From contig JADLSH010000052.1 of assembly GCA_016169945.1 (NCBI GenBank), positions 372,001-436,000 on the forward strand: DNA of 64,000 bases, written 5' to 3'. Positions 11,029-21,351 of this stretch are shown here, piece after piece (positions within the stretch are counted from its first letter, which is position 1; each line of letters begins with the position of its first letter). The stretch comes from Trachythela sp. YZ-2020 (lineage: Eukaryota > Cnidaria > Anthozoa > Malacalcyonacea > Clavulariidae). The notes below the pieces were generated by a model that did not search any database, was not told where the DNA came from, and worked only from the letters and a program-made list of their open reading frames with translations. The translations under genes and the position numbers were made by a program.

Positions 11029-11596
11029 ATGGAGTGTCTACATGGAAAACCTGCGTCCTATTCGACTACAAACCGTGGGACATTTTGGTTCAGTGGACAA
11101 AAACCTAGATGTGAGTTCTTTTGCCGAGATGAAGATTGTTATATGTTCACGAAAGCCTGGCAAAGTTACGTACAGTTAAAGAGAAAATGAAGCAAAACTA
11201 TGGACGACCGTACTTTGTATGTTCTGAACGAGAAAATCCATGCAAATTTTGGCAATGGGGAGAGTATTCGAAGAGCCAAGACCTACGTGCCAACATGGAA
11301 TGGTATGCTGTGAACGAAAAGTCAAGAAAGATGGACCCAACCAAAACCGTCTATTTTACTGCTGTCCCAAAGAAGACGCTTGTGGTTTCTTCGAATGGAA
11401 GAAGCAAGAACCTCGTGTGATCAATACTGGCATCGCACTTTTCAGTAATCCACTACAATACCGGTACAAGATTGAAGAAACAGGAGAGACATTTAATAGT
11501 ACTAAATCTAACACTAAAGAGGCATACGCGGAATATACATTTCTTAAATCTGTTAATGCTTTAACAAGTGAACTTGATGAAATAGACATCTTTTAG
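11029..11596 (+). pseudogene. GRF-type zinc-finger protein, frameshifted
   Basis: Starting at ATG 11029 (TATA-like ctatatattt about 50 bp upstream), three successive frames give one protein-like reading: MECLHGKPAS with R-G-T-F and CEFFCRDEDC; then YFVCSERENPCKFWQWGE; then CQHGMVCCERKV, DGPNQNRLFYCCP and ACGFFEWKK. These are GRF zinc fingers (C-x-H-G, a GPN/R-F-Y motif, C-x-FF/FW-W), a fold that binds single-stranded nucleic acid in TOP3A, NEIL3 and APE2. The tail ends ELDEIDIF before TAG at 11594-11596, and AATAAA follows at about 11616. Frame changes fall near 11165-11190 and 11255-11270, so this copy is broken unless the assembly is wrong. It is the only gene of element G. No nuclease or transposase motif accompanies the fingers. 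Confidence 0.7.
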
Positions 11597-12394
11597 CTGT
11601 ATTTATATATGTGACAATAAATATGTTTAAAAAAAATACTGTGTTGTATGCTTTTTCGTTGCTATATGCGTCGCTAAGTCATTATAAAGCGACCCACGAA
11701 TTTACATATTATTGAGATGCAATAACATGTATATCTCATTGCCTTTTAACCTTTATGGTGAAACGGTGAAATGGAGAATATAGATATAATTTATGACGAG
11801 TTAAGACGAAATGAGATTGATATTGATAAGCAAACCCAACTTGTATCTAATATCACCTTATACGAAACGGCTTAGACAACTAATATAGCTACGCTTAAGG
11901 AGGCTCCCTACAGTTTTAATTCTGTAGCACGCAAATGTGCTCTAAGGTCCATTATTTGCTCATTTTGCAAGTTATGGTCACGAGACTTGGCAATCAGATT
12001 GCCACAATATTGCGGATTACGAAGAACAAAAACTTTCAATATTTCCTGCCCAAGTCTACAGCGCAATTAAATATATTTTTAACAATTTTTTGGATTTTCC
12101 TTCAGTAAAATTTTTTTATTTTTTGCACACGAGCACCTAAAGTGCAAAGTATTGAAATATGCGACTTCAAAAAAATTCCTCGGAGCCGAATTTTTTGAAA
12201 TCTCAAAAAAACGTTTTTTTGCAATATGTGTTTAGCGATTTGTTTGGTATTAGCCAAGAACAGGTGTGTTTGCTGAATCGATTGGTGGTATTTTCGTCCG
12301 TTTTGGGTGAGGGGCGCCAAAGATACAAGCGCTCAAAGTCATCATGCTTTGGCGATTGATATTCGACGCTACCGTTTAGAAAGAGACGTAACAC

Positions 12395-12655
12395 GCCACC
12401 CTCATATGCTAATGAGTTGCGGCACCCCGTATGTTAATTAGTGCGGCACCCCGTACCACCATCCTCCTATGCTAATGACCACGTGCCACCCTGTGCCACC
12501 CACTTTTTATGTTAATTACGTAACACGCCACCCTCATATGCTAATGAGTTGTGGGACCCCACTTTTTTATGTTAATTACGTAACACGCCAACCTCATATG
12601 CTAATGACCACGTGCCACCCCGTGCCACCCCGTCCACCCCAAATATAAGGGTTGA
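12395..12655 (-). repeat. right subterminal array of element G
   Basis: Four inverted copies of the same 60-65 bp units (CTCATATGCTAATGAG and variants) running into the right terminal repeat. Confidence 0.85.
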
Positions 12656-13272
12656 TCGGCCCCGATATTACTACTTAGTCGTCTAAATACGAGAAATTAG
12701 ACAAGCCGAACTTAATTCTTAATATTTAAGTCGACTAAAATAAGAGTATTTTATGTTTGATTCAAACGGACGTACTTCTCATCAGCCGTATACTTAATTA
12801 GTGCTTCTGCTGGAAGTCGGGTAAAATTTGTACCGAAAAGGGAAGGTAAAAATATCTAAATTCACACGTTATCATAACTTCATGCATTTCGTACCCGTAC
12901 GGCTCATGTGATGCACGGCTGTTTGAATCAACATGCGCATGCTTTAGCCATGGGTCATGCCTGAACCAGGTAAATTATATATTAGATTTAGCGGTGCTTA
13001 ATATAAAGTGTCGTGCTCTTTTTATTCAGACACCGTGCTTTACACGTACTTATTAAATTCATTGAATTAAATTTGATTCAGGAAAAGTGTGCGACGTGCT
13101 AATTGATAATGCATAACTGTTTTACATATTGGCGATGCCGCCGACTATTATTTCTAATTACTCGAAATTTTTCAGCCGGTTTTTTAGGGTTTGACTGCCT
13201 ATTTGAAAAGGAAAAGCTATTATACATGGACTAACATATTTAACGGTTCCCATCATCAATATACATGAATTG

Positions 13273-13280
13273 TATAAAAG
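13273..13280 (+). promoter_or_regulatory. TATA box of the intact GPCR gene
   Basis: TATAAAAG lies about 100 bp upstream of the receptor ATG in a leader conserved with the other copies (gagaagtacatgagttgaac, acatcttagcagattgaag). In the 47.7-kb copy the same box reads tacaaaag and has lost the consensus. Confidence 0.65.
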
Positions 13281-13368
13281 GGCATCAGTTAATTTAAAAA
13301 CTCGTTGAAAGAGAAGTACATGAGTTGAACAGAAGACATCTTAGCAGATTGAAGAACACAAGAAGATT

Positions 13369-13419
13369 ATGGCATGGCTAACTATACTGCTGCTGCTTTT
13401 GAAAATATCGGACTTATAA
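13369..13419 (+). promoter_or_regulatory. overlapping upstream ORF created by a 5-bp duplication
   Basis: The sequence ATGGCATGGCTAAC has a tandem ATGGC; the sister copy at 47699 has a single ATGGCTAAC. The extra ATG (13369) has A at -3 and G at +4, is out of frame with the receptor, and opens a short Leu-rich frame that stops inside the receptor coding region. It should lower initiation at 13374. Confidence 0.6.
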
Positions 13420-14747
13420 AAATATGTAACACCTTAAATTTTGAAGTCAAACTAATAGAAAATTTTCCTTCAAATATCTATTACGCGAATGAAATTATAC
13501 TTTGCGTTTTAAACACTTTTATAGGTGTCCTAACAATCTTTCTAAACCTTATCACAATCATAACATTTCGTTCGTCGAATCAACTGCAAAAGAAAACGTG
13601 TTATTTTTTAATCTTCGTTCAATCAATTAACGATCTGGGAATCGGGCTGATAGTTTCGCCTCTGCATTCTTTTGTTGTTGCAAGCAAGTTGGTGGGCAGT
13701 GCGAATTGCGAAGCATATTTGGCTTACTTTCATCTTGTCTTCCAAAGTGCCGGCTTCTCTGTAGTTATTTTATCGGCGATGAATTTTGAACGATTCTTAA
13801 GTATCGTACATCCAGTTTACCACCGCAATAAAGTCACAAAAAAGAAACTTTTGATTTACATAACTTGCTTTTGTTCACTGTTTTTATGCATTTCTGTTTG
13901 TTCCATTCCAATTAGTGAAATGCTTCTGATCCTATTCTCTTGCTCTGTGCTTGTGTTACATTTCATTAGTACTGTATATATGTATACAAAAATATTTCGG
14001 GTTGCCAAGGTTCAGTTGAAACGAAGCGAACTACGTACTAGTGCTAGTCAAAATAATGCGCATACCGATAAGCAGAATAACAGACTTGAAAATGATCACG
14101 ATAATCGATCAAGTAATCAAGGCAGATCATCCGATAATCAAGTCAGACTATCAGATAATCAACAAAGATCTTCCGATAATCAAGATACCAGTTCTGATAA
14201 TCACAACCGATCATCATATAATCAAAAGAAATCATCAGATAGTCAAGATAACAGACCAGATAATCAAGATAACCATTCAAATAATGAAGGTAACAATTCG
14301 GATAATCAAGGTAATTTAAATGCTCAAAGGAACAGTCTTACCTATCAAGGACGTAGTTCAAATTCTCTAGTAAAAAATGGAATCGATGACCAAAGTGCTA
14401 GATGCAAAAACGAAAACAACCTTTGTCAACAAACTAACTTCAATGACAAAAGCAAATCATCTAACCAAAGTTTGTCCCGTGCAAGATCTGAAAAGGAATT
14501 TTTAATGAAATTTAAACTGGCAAAATCTTGTTTACTCGTTGTAGTATGCTCGTTTATAACGTTTATTCTACCTATAGTCTTCCAACCGATACGGATAGAG
14601 TTAAGTGATTTTGATTTACTGATTTTTGAGTGTTGGTGTGATATTCCGTTTCTATTGAACTCAACATTGAACTCCCTGATATTCTTCTGGACAAATAATT
14701 TGCTGAGAAATGAAGCTAAGAAGGTTTTGAAAAAGATTTGTTGTTGA
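13374..14747 (+). CDS. orphan class A GPCR with Asn-rich repeats in loop 3
   Basis: A single-exon, 457-residue rhodopsin-family receptor. TM1 about 40-66 (N58 in FLNL), TM2 76-100 (SINDLGIGL), TM3 112-137 starting at C112 and ending ERF (139-141) in place of DRY, TM4 158-178, TM5 182-208, TM6 380-404 (FITFILP), TM7 413-438 (NSTLNSLIFFW in place of NPxxY). The TM4-TM5 loop is almost absent, so C112 has no loop-2 partner, as in the melanocortin/cannabinoid/adenosine group. Loop 3 (about 210-378) is a huge Asn/Ser/Asp-rich segment with DNQ-x-RSS heptads. Ligand is unknown. Closest copies: 1305-2045, 47699-49030 and 5' fragments at 16794 and 50496. The start is chosen because all copies share ANYTAA(A/V). 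Transcription is plausible from the TATA at 13273, but an overlapping upstream ATG may dampen translation. Confidence 0.85.
   Translation: MANYTAAAFENIGLIKICNTLNFEVKLIENFPSNIYYANEIILCVLNTFIGVLTIFLNLITIITFRSSNQLQKKTCYFLIFVQSINDLGIGLIVSPLHSFVVASKLVGSANCEAYLAYFHLVFQSAGFSVVILSAMNFERFLSIVHPVYHRNKVTKKKLLIYITCFCSLFLCISVCSIPISEMLLILFSCSVLVLHFISTVYMYTKIFRVAKVQLKRSELRTSASQNNAHTDKQNNRLENDHDNRSSNQGRSSDNQVRLSDNQQRSSDNQDTSSDNHNRSSYNQKKSSDSQDNRPDNQDNHSNNEGNNSDNQGNLNAQRNSLTYQGRSSNSLVKNGIDDQSARCKNENNLCQQTNFNDKSKSSNQSLSRARSEKEFLMKFKLAKSCLLVVVCSFITFILPIVFQPIRIELSDFDLLIFECWCDIPFLLNSTLNSLIFFWTNNLLRNEAKKVLKKICC
14061..14333 (+). repeat. in-frame 21-bp degenerate repeats in receptor loop 3
   Basis: About a dozen units of gataatcaa-nnn-aga-tca-tcc, encoding DNQ-x-RSS variants. 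The same block in the copies at 1305 and 48168 differs in unit sequence and number. Confidence 0.7.
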
Positions 14748-15717
14748 CCTATATCTCTTCTCCTTATTAATGTAGAATATAGACAGTTATGTTTGTTGTG
14801 AATATCAATGTCTGGAATCCGAAAATGGTGTCCAAACACTTGCTGAAAAATGAGTTTCTGAATGACTTAACAGGAATCGAAGCGAAGCTCTATGGTTTAA
14901 CATACTAGCGTTGTAACTGCTGAAAATCCTGATTAATTTACCGTCGGTTGAAATAAGGAGTTGATTAGATTATTCATCATTCAAAGCTAATTGATTCGGC
15001 CTAATTGTTTTACGATGAATCTTTTAAGGCGAAGCCGACTAATTATTTCGATAATGAACGAAAAATAAGTTGTCCATTTCAGCTGTCCATTTGAAAAAGA
15101 AAGACTCTTTCATGGGCTAACATATTTATAGTTTCCCATCATCAATATACATTATTTTAATTTTAAAAGTATTGAATATCAATTTGATATCAAGGCCATG
15201 ACATAAGAGTTTGATAAAGTGATCTTAATTTCTTTGCGAGCCGTGAGTATTGAATGAAACCCTATGGACGGTAATTTGAAATAACGAATATTTTCTTATT
15301 CGGGTCTATTGCCTTAGAAAAATTTTATAGTGGGTGGGGACATTTGGGCAAGTTTTGGTTTACAAGTTTTTGTGCTCTATTCCTCTAAAAGAGTTGAGCC
15401 AGTGTAATGATTTCCTCTTGTGCCATAAATGATTAACAGGGTCGCCTTTTTTAAATCTAAGAATTTGTTAAAACCTACTGTTTACTTGTAGAATGAAAGA
15501 ACCAAGGCACTCCAAGTAAAAAATATATTTACACTCTGCTTTAACTCATAAAAAAACTAGCAGATATGCAATTTAAATAATGCTTTTGTAAAATACATTA
15601 AATTTGCCTAAATGCAAGTCAAATTTTCGCGCCAAAACACAAGTAAAGCTCTGTGCTTGTACGTCACAAAGGCCATTGTTTACAGCATTCTAAGGCAGCT
15701 TTTAGTATCAATTTTAA
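14748..15717. other. GPCR 3' flank, no gene
   Basis: Shared with 2046-2332/3191-3460 and 49030-50090. No AATAAA lies immediately after the stop. It contains the intact Helitron target site (near 15045) used to prove the H1 insertion, and a trace of the RT fragment seen complete at 49727. Confidence 0.6.
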
Positions 15718-16181
15718 AGGGCTTATGCAGCGAAAATTCGGTTCGAGTGAAACTCTCTTATTAAAGAGAACTTTTGAAGTTATGAAGATTGACGTTTGGA
15801 TCATTTCCATATCCCACTTCGTTCTTGAGATATTAAGATGTATGATATGTAAATAACATCACTGTGACATCACATTGCATAATGAATTGTTGGAAAATCA
15901 CGAATACCTCTGAGATTATTTAACCAATCGCCTTTAAACTGTCATTTGTTTCTGCCTATCGCAGGACACCATACATGCAGAGTTTCAAGTGATTTAATTC
16001 AATTATTTCAAAGATATTCGTGGTTTTCCAACAATTCATTATATTTTAGTATCAAACACATCTTGATATCTCAAGAACGAAGTGGGATATGGAGAAGCTC
16101 CAAACGTCAATCTTCATAACTTCAAAAGTTATCTTTAATAAGAGAGTTTCACTCGAACCGAATTTTCGCTGCATAAGCCCT
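15718..16181. mobile_element. foldback MITE, TTAA target (Kolobok/piggyBac-like)
   Basis: Terminal repeats AGGGCTTATGCAGCGAAAAT extend into arms of roughly 190 bp (the inner ends carry aatgaattgttggaaaatca and its complement). Flanked by TTAA at 15714-15717 and 16182-16185. The duplicated locus near 50090 has the empty site (caattttaagtc) with one TTAA. No protein is encoded. TTAA targets are used by Kolobok and piggyBac; AGGG ends favour Kolobok by inference. Confidence 0.85.
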
Positions 16182-16703
16182 TTAAGTCTATAAAACGTAT
16201 GATCAATCGGTAAAAATACATGATCAGCATACATAGCCACCATGAGAATATTTCTACAGCAAAATCGTTTACTGACGGTCTCTTACAACATTACAACACC
16301 TGAAAACGTTGAGCAAATCGATTCTAAAACGATGTTTATGTTCGAATTGTGTTCACTCATGGCGCACTTTCAAAGCTGTTTTCTCCGTAATACGTGCAGA
16401 AAATTTCTTTTAATTTGCACAGAATTTAGCCAAGGCTTCTCTTTACACACAGCGATAAAAATAACAACGATCGCGACGTAGATTGGATAGAAAATTAGTC
16501 ATTTGTTTTTTGAAACAAAATTACCGCCATTACAACAAAATTTCTCGTCGTAGTGAATTTGATACCCAACTACCGGCATGCATTGCGCCAAATTTTCGTT
16601 AGGTAATAGGCCTATTGGAAGATCACTCGTCCATTTTTTTGTAAATATTTTGGTGAAATAGCACTGTAGTTCAATAAAGAAACTGGTTGTTGAAGAACTG
16701 TAT

Positions 16704-16711
16704 TATAAAAG
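16704..16711 (+). promoter_or_regulatory. TATA box of truncated GPCR copy
   Basis: TATAAAAG in the conserved family leader, about 85 bp before the ATG at 16794. Confidence 0.55.
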
Positions 16712-16793
16712 GACTTCAGTTGGTTTAAAAACTCGTTAAAAGAGAAGTACAGTTTAGGAGACATCTTAGCAGATTCAAGCCCACATGAAGATA

Positions 16794-17014
16794 ATGGCTT
16801 GCTGCCGCTGTTTTAGAAAATATCGGATGTGTAAAAGTTTGTAACACTTTAAATTATGAAATCAAAATGATACAAAGTTTTCCTTCAAAAATCTATTACG
16901 CGAATCATATTATACTTTGCGTTTTAAATACTTTCATACTGTTTTAACAATTTTCCTAAACCTTATCACAATCATAATATTTCGTTCGTCGAGTCAACTG
17001 CAAAAGAACGGCAC
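16794..17014 (+). pseudogene. GPCR 5' fragment
   Basis: The conserved leader and ATG are followed by the first ~70 codons' worth of receptor sequence (N-terminal segment, then TM1 with CVLNT.., FLNLITII and FRSS.QLQK). Small deletions shift the frame right after the start, and homology to the receptor ends at caaaagaacggcac, where unrelated DNA begins. The same truncation point occurs in the 50496 copy, so truncation predates the S1 duplication. Confidence 0.75.
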
Positions 17015-17831
17015 ATGATTGTTTCGCTATAAAACGCCCCAAACATACGGCTTAAATCATAACATGTGGTTATTTAACAATAAGCAACGAGGTCGAGTTG
17101 TCAACGCGGCAAAGCCGAGATAACTACTCGGTAAGAGACAACGAGGCCGAGTTGTCTAATTGTATTAGTATAAACTTACTAGTATATTTCAAGCTGCAGG
17201 TGAAAAATAGGGAAGCTTTTAGCGAAATTGAAGAGCATTCATGAGCACTTAGGTGGCTTCCTTCGACTTTCTCCAGATTGAAAATTCACTAAAAATGTAC
17301 GACTTGTGAGTTTAAATATTAAAAAAATCAGATCCTATAACAACCATTGTATCGAAAGAAAGTTTCAAGTCATATTTGGCTAATAAAAAGAAAGAAAAAG
17401 AGCTTAAAAGGACCAAAACGTTAGTTGTTTTTAAATTTTAAATAATATGGCAGGAAATCTCGAAGCACATAAAATGTATAATTAAAACGGAGAAAAACAT
17501 GAAATTTTATAGCTTATTGGATGAAAAGTATTTTTAAATCAAGAAAATGCCTTAAGCAATCCCAGATAAGTAGCAAAGCCACTAACCGTCCCTGAAACTG
17601 CCCCTCAAATAGTCTTAGGCTTGTGACTTCACGCCTGTCAAAAATGCACGCAAAAGCGCCAATTAGAAGTGTCCACTTTTCTTCTAATTACCGAGCGGAA
17701 AAAATGTAACACTGGTGACTAATTCTAATTTTGAAAATCGCGCTTTTTCTCTTGGCTGTGGTACGTTGTGGGATGTGTAAGAATATATAGGTCTATACCG
17801 GTGTGAAAGGGGATGTTCTGTGGATTATTTT
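17015..17831. other. non-coding, shared with 50700-51221
   Basis: Contains two gaggc/tcgagttgtc motifs in a short imperfect tandem (cgaggtcgagttgtcaa, cgaggccgagttgtcta) and otherwise nothing recognisable. S1 homology ends at 17529. The last eight bases (ATTATTTT, 17824-17831) are the target duplication of element E1. Confidence 0.5.
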
Positions 17832-18599
17832 CATAGATATAATAAACCTAGATTGCTGACTCATACGTAGCCGATGCGTGACCTGCATGATAAATCCAAG
17901 ATGGCCGCCATTCAGGGCAAAAAGACTATAAACTCTACGGGGAAATCCATATTTTTTGCATTTTGCGTCGTCCCAGTGTTTCGAATTCACTTCGATCAAA
18001 CTTTTTTGGCAATAACTACTTATCGTGAAGGTTTTAGACGCAAACTGGACAGCTGGGGATGAATTGATGTAAAAATATCGCTCGCCGAATTTTTTAAAAA
18101 TCGTCACTTGGTCAGTTCGAGTGAATTACTTTGGTTTAGAGTATTTTATAAAGGAAATTTGTGGTTTTCAAGGCCAAAGACGTATACCTTGAAGGCTTTG
18201 GATGCAGAATGGACCGTTTGGGATGAATTATATTAAAATATCGCTCGCCGAAGCTTGACATGAAAATGTCACTTGCTCAGCTCGAGTCATTTACTGCAGA
18301 CAAGTACTTTAAATGTACTTGGTTTAATACATTTAGTCATTAGATATTGAGGAATATTCTGAACATTACTTAGAGGATAAAAGTAATGTCTGTAACAAGC
18401 TTTACTTGCTGAGACGACTAGGATTACAAAAAAGCAATAAAAATAGCAATTAAAATTGGGAATGGAAAATGAGATTATGGTCCCTCCAACACCTCTTACA
18501 ACCCTCTGACTTCTTTCCCCAGTTTTTGTTTCCTTTTATAGTATTTTTGGGGCTCACTTAAATCTGGGGCTCATCGAGCAATTCCTCCTGGGCAGCCTT

Positions 18600-19320
18600 G
18601 GAAAATATAGCTTACTAAATGTCGTGTTAAAAAGAACCATAAATAGAAAACACTAACATATTGCTAATCTGGACATTCATTCTCACTAGATGACATGTCA
18701 AGAAATTCAATTTTGGACATGCATTTTATTGAGGTTCAACAAAGTAGGAAAATTTGCCATTAATTACTTGAAGGATTAATATATTTTTACTATAGACATG
18801 ATAATTAATAGTAGTATAACAATGTACGGATTTCATCCAAGCATACATGAAACTGTTAAGTTTAATGAACTGAATTTATTTTATAGAGGTTTATATTTCA
18901 CGACCACCATGGAAAGTCTGGCCGATGCATACTTGATATTTTTCAGTACATGAACAGGTTGCACACTGTTACTGTATTGTTAAATGTTAAGTTAAATGTT
19001 TTAAAACAATACTGAAAATCAGAAACAACACTCAAATTTGCAGTGCACTTGCCACAATTTTGCACACTACACACTGTCACACTTGAATTTTTCCCTGCTG
19101 CATAAATGTTTCCTTGTCGAAATCTGCCATATATTACCCAGTCTGGTCTCATGATCTCCCCGGGAAAAGCCTAATCAATATAATGTTCAGAATTCTTCCT
19201 TTCATGAGTAATGCTGTCTGCCATTTCATACAGTGAGTTCAAATAGGCTGCATTGCACACATACCATGTCTGTGTGTCAAATTTTACCTCTAGGTGATAT
19301 TTGGCATCAGTTAACAGTGG
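18600..19320 (-). pseudogene. E1 internal coding remnant, unknown protein
   Basis: On the minus strand the reading runs from about 19320: ...KYHLEVKFDTQTWYVCNA..., then Y-E-M-A-D-S-I-T-H, a stop near 19170, then PGEIMRPDWVIYGRFRQGNI and a Cys pair region (CSVQNCGKC). It looks protein-coding in composition and is followed by DNA without a clear frame. I do not recognise the family. It is probably a piece of the autonomous relative's protein. Confidence 0.35.
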
Positions 19321-19965
19321 ACTTAACTTTTAAATACTGCTTTTATCCTCTAAGTAATGTTCCGAATATTCCTCAAAATATCTAATGACTAAATGTATTA
19401 AACCAAGTACATTTAAAGTACTTGTCTGCAGTAAATGACTCGAGCTGAGCAAGTGACATTTTCATGTCAAGCTTCGGCGAGCGACATTTTAATATAATTC
19501 ATCCCAAACGGTCCATTCTGCATCCAAAACCTTCAAGGTATACGTCTTTGGCCTTGAAAACCACAAATGTCCTTTATAAAATACTCTAAACCAGAGTAAT
19601 TCACCCAAACTGACCAAGTGACGATTTCGTACAAATTTCGGCGAGCGATATTTTTACATCAATTCATCCCCAGCTGTCCAGTTTGCTTCTAAAACCTTCA
19701 CGATAAGTAGTTATTGCCAAAAAAGTTTGATCGAAGTGAATTCGAAACACTGGGACGACGCAAAATGCAAAAAATATGGTTTTCCCCGTAGATTTTATAG
19801 TCTTTTTGCCCTGAATGGCGGCCATCTTGGATTTATCATGCAGGTCACGCATCGGCTACGTATGAGCATAGTTCATAGAGACAGGGTTTGGAAGCTGGGG
19901 GTGTGGCCAAATTATGTTATTGTTCTATGTCACGTGACAATACGAGTGCATTGAAATTCGAGAAG

Positions 19966-19973
19966 TATATAAG
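19966..19973 (+). promoter_or_regulatory. TATA-like box of the THAP gene
   Basis: TATATAAG lies about 25 bp downstream of the CACGTG palindrome and about 80 bp before the THAP reading frame. Confidence 0.45.
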
Positions 19974-20048
19974 GAAACCTTACTCTATGGCTATAGCTCG
20001 CTTAAAAAGCATGTTTTTTTGAAAGATCTTTTAGAAGGCAGGAGCTAA

Positions 20049-20933
20049 TTGCTCAATTATGGTTGCGGAACTAGTAGAAAGCACGTAGGTGTTGGTATTT
20101 TTCGAATTCCAACAAAATACGACGATTTATCGACGAAAACTCGCGAAGCGTGGGTGCGCCTTGTGATAAGAGATCGAGAGATATCTTGCAAAATCAAATC
20201 GATCAACGAACCATTCGTATTTGTGAAAGACACTTCGAAAAGAACATTATCGAAACATGTAAGTTTCTTTCTTATCTGTTACCGATAGATTCTGAATATG
20301 GAATTATTGATATTTCAGTATTAACGCTTGAAGTTATCGCTCGTTGCGAGAAGCTTGTATAATTCAGTATGGTGTTTCAATTGTAGGGCATATGGAAATT
20401 TAATACTGATTTACATAATACGCTTCAGTAATTATGCATGGGGTTCAAACCATATGCTCAAATTTACCGGAATACAGAAATTCAGGATAAATCCCACTAA
20501 ATCATAGTAAAAGTGCAATTTCAGAGAGTTATATCATTTAATATATGCCCAATTGCTTATGGATTGATATGAGCTAGCTGATATAAGCACTTAGTCAGAA
20601 TATAAGATCTACAAGATAATTTTTATTTTCCTATATACAATTCATTGAAATGGTGGAGACTGGTAGTACTTATGTAAAATATACCTGTATATTAACAAGG
20701 TTTTTGGTCATGTTTATAGTTCCCACCTGCAAAAGCTTGTGCCTGGAGCTGTTCCTTCCCTAAATTTACCAGAGAAAAGCATACCCTCCACCTCCACAAC
20801 TGCGCCCAGAAGTGAACTTGTTCGATACAAGCCCAAACCAAAACAATACCATTCAAGCCTCGAATATTTTAAAAAGAAGGTTGAGAAATTTGTGGTTGTA
20901 GGACTTGGAATTATTAACCTCAAATGTGACTGA
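20049..20933 (+). pseudogene. THAP-domain protein of transposon T (two exons)
   Basis: Exon 1 (about 20049-20258) reads YGCGTSRKHVGVGIFRIP, the conserved Trp in TREAWVRLVIRDREI, then in another frame RTIRICERHFEKNIIET, whose C-x2-H closes a THAP C2CH finger. A donor (acatGTAAGT) follows. Exon 2 starts after a tttatag acceptor at 20720 with LVPGAVPSLNLPEKS, a segment I associate with post-THAP linkers, and ends at TGA 20933 after a short basic region (KPKPKQYHSSLEYFKKKVEK). One frameshift interrupts exon 1 and the first zinc Cys is displaced. The product would be DNA-binding only, with no RNase H-like domain, so it may be a truncated transposase or a repressor-like protein. Confidence 0.6.
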
Positions 20934-21351
20934 AAAAAGCCCCCTCCTGGCTTAATAGAAGATTTATGGTTATTTATTCTGTGCAAGACAGAATATCTGT
21001 AAAGATGGACTATACAGATCAAGCAAACATTGGATAAACTATAAGACTAGAACATTATATCAAGAAACACAGTATTTATATTTGTTTGGGATTGAATTGA
21101 TGAAATCAATTTAAATTGATTTCATAATTTTTTAATTGAACAAAAGTCTATATCTACAAAAATCACTATCAAATATAATTTTGGTCGACTCCTTCAAGAA
21201 AGAGAACAAATAATATGCAGAAATTAGTATTTACATTGTGGGTAGGCTCAGATTCAAGCTGTTGGGGTTCTCTGTGCCTGCTATGGTGCATGCGAGAGCC
21301 CCAACATATGGAATCCGAGCTTACATTGAAGAATAGTGTAGATATTATTTA

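Larger units (their letters stand above)
10397..12675. mobile_element. TIR element carrying a GRF zinc-finger gene (element G)
   Basis: Perfect short terminal repeats AGTAGTAATAT followed by (A/C)GGGGCCGATCAACCCTTA on both ends, flanked by direct repeats TAGTCG at 10391-10396 and 12676-12681. The duplicated locus at 47023 holds the empty site (cttagtcgtctaaatacg) with a single TAGTCG, which proves insertion and a 6-bp target duplication. Both subterminal regions are arrays of 60-65 bp units sharing CATTAGCATATGAGGGTGG: six on the left (10456-10800) and four, inverted, on the right (12395-12620). The interior encodes only the GRF protein and no recognisable transposase, so it is a non-autonomous or cargo-carrying element of unknown superfamily. 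Confidence 0.85.
9892..17529 (+). repeat. segmental duplication S1, copy 1 (with 46812-51221)
   Basis: Colinear with 46812-51221 from taCCCGCTAATATGGGTAAA to the ttattggatgaaaag segment. Copy 1 is longer because it carries insertions absent from copy 2: about 230 bp at 10116-10345, the GRF element 10397-12675, the TTAA MITE 15718-16181 and about 150 bp at 16526-16675. Copy 2 has an RT fragment at 49727-49863 that is mostly deleted here. Both copies carry a receptor gene and a second truncated receptor 5' end. Confidence 0.85.

Noticed and set aside
17874..18107. Open frames in the E1 arms (on both strands at 17.9 and 19.7 kb)
   Set aside because: They are mirror images within terminal inverted repeats, without family motifs; reading is incidental.
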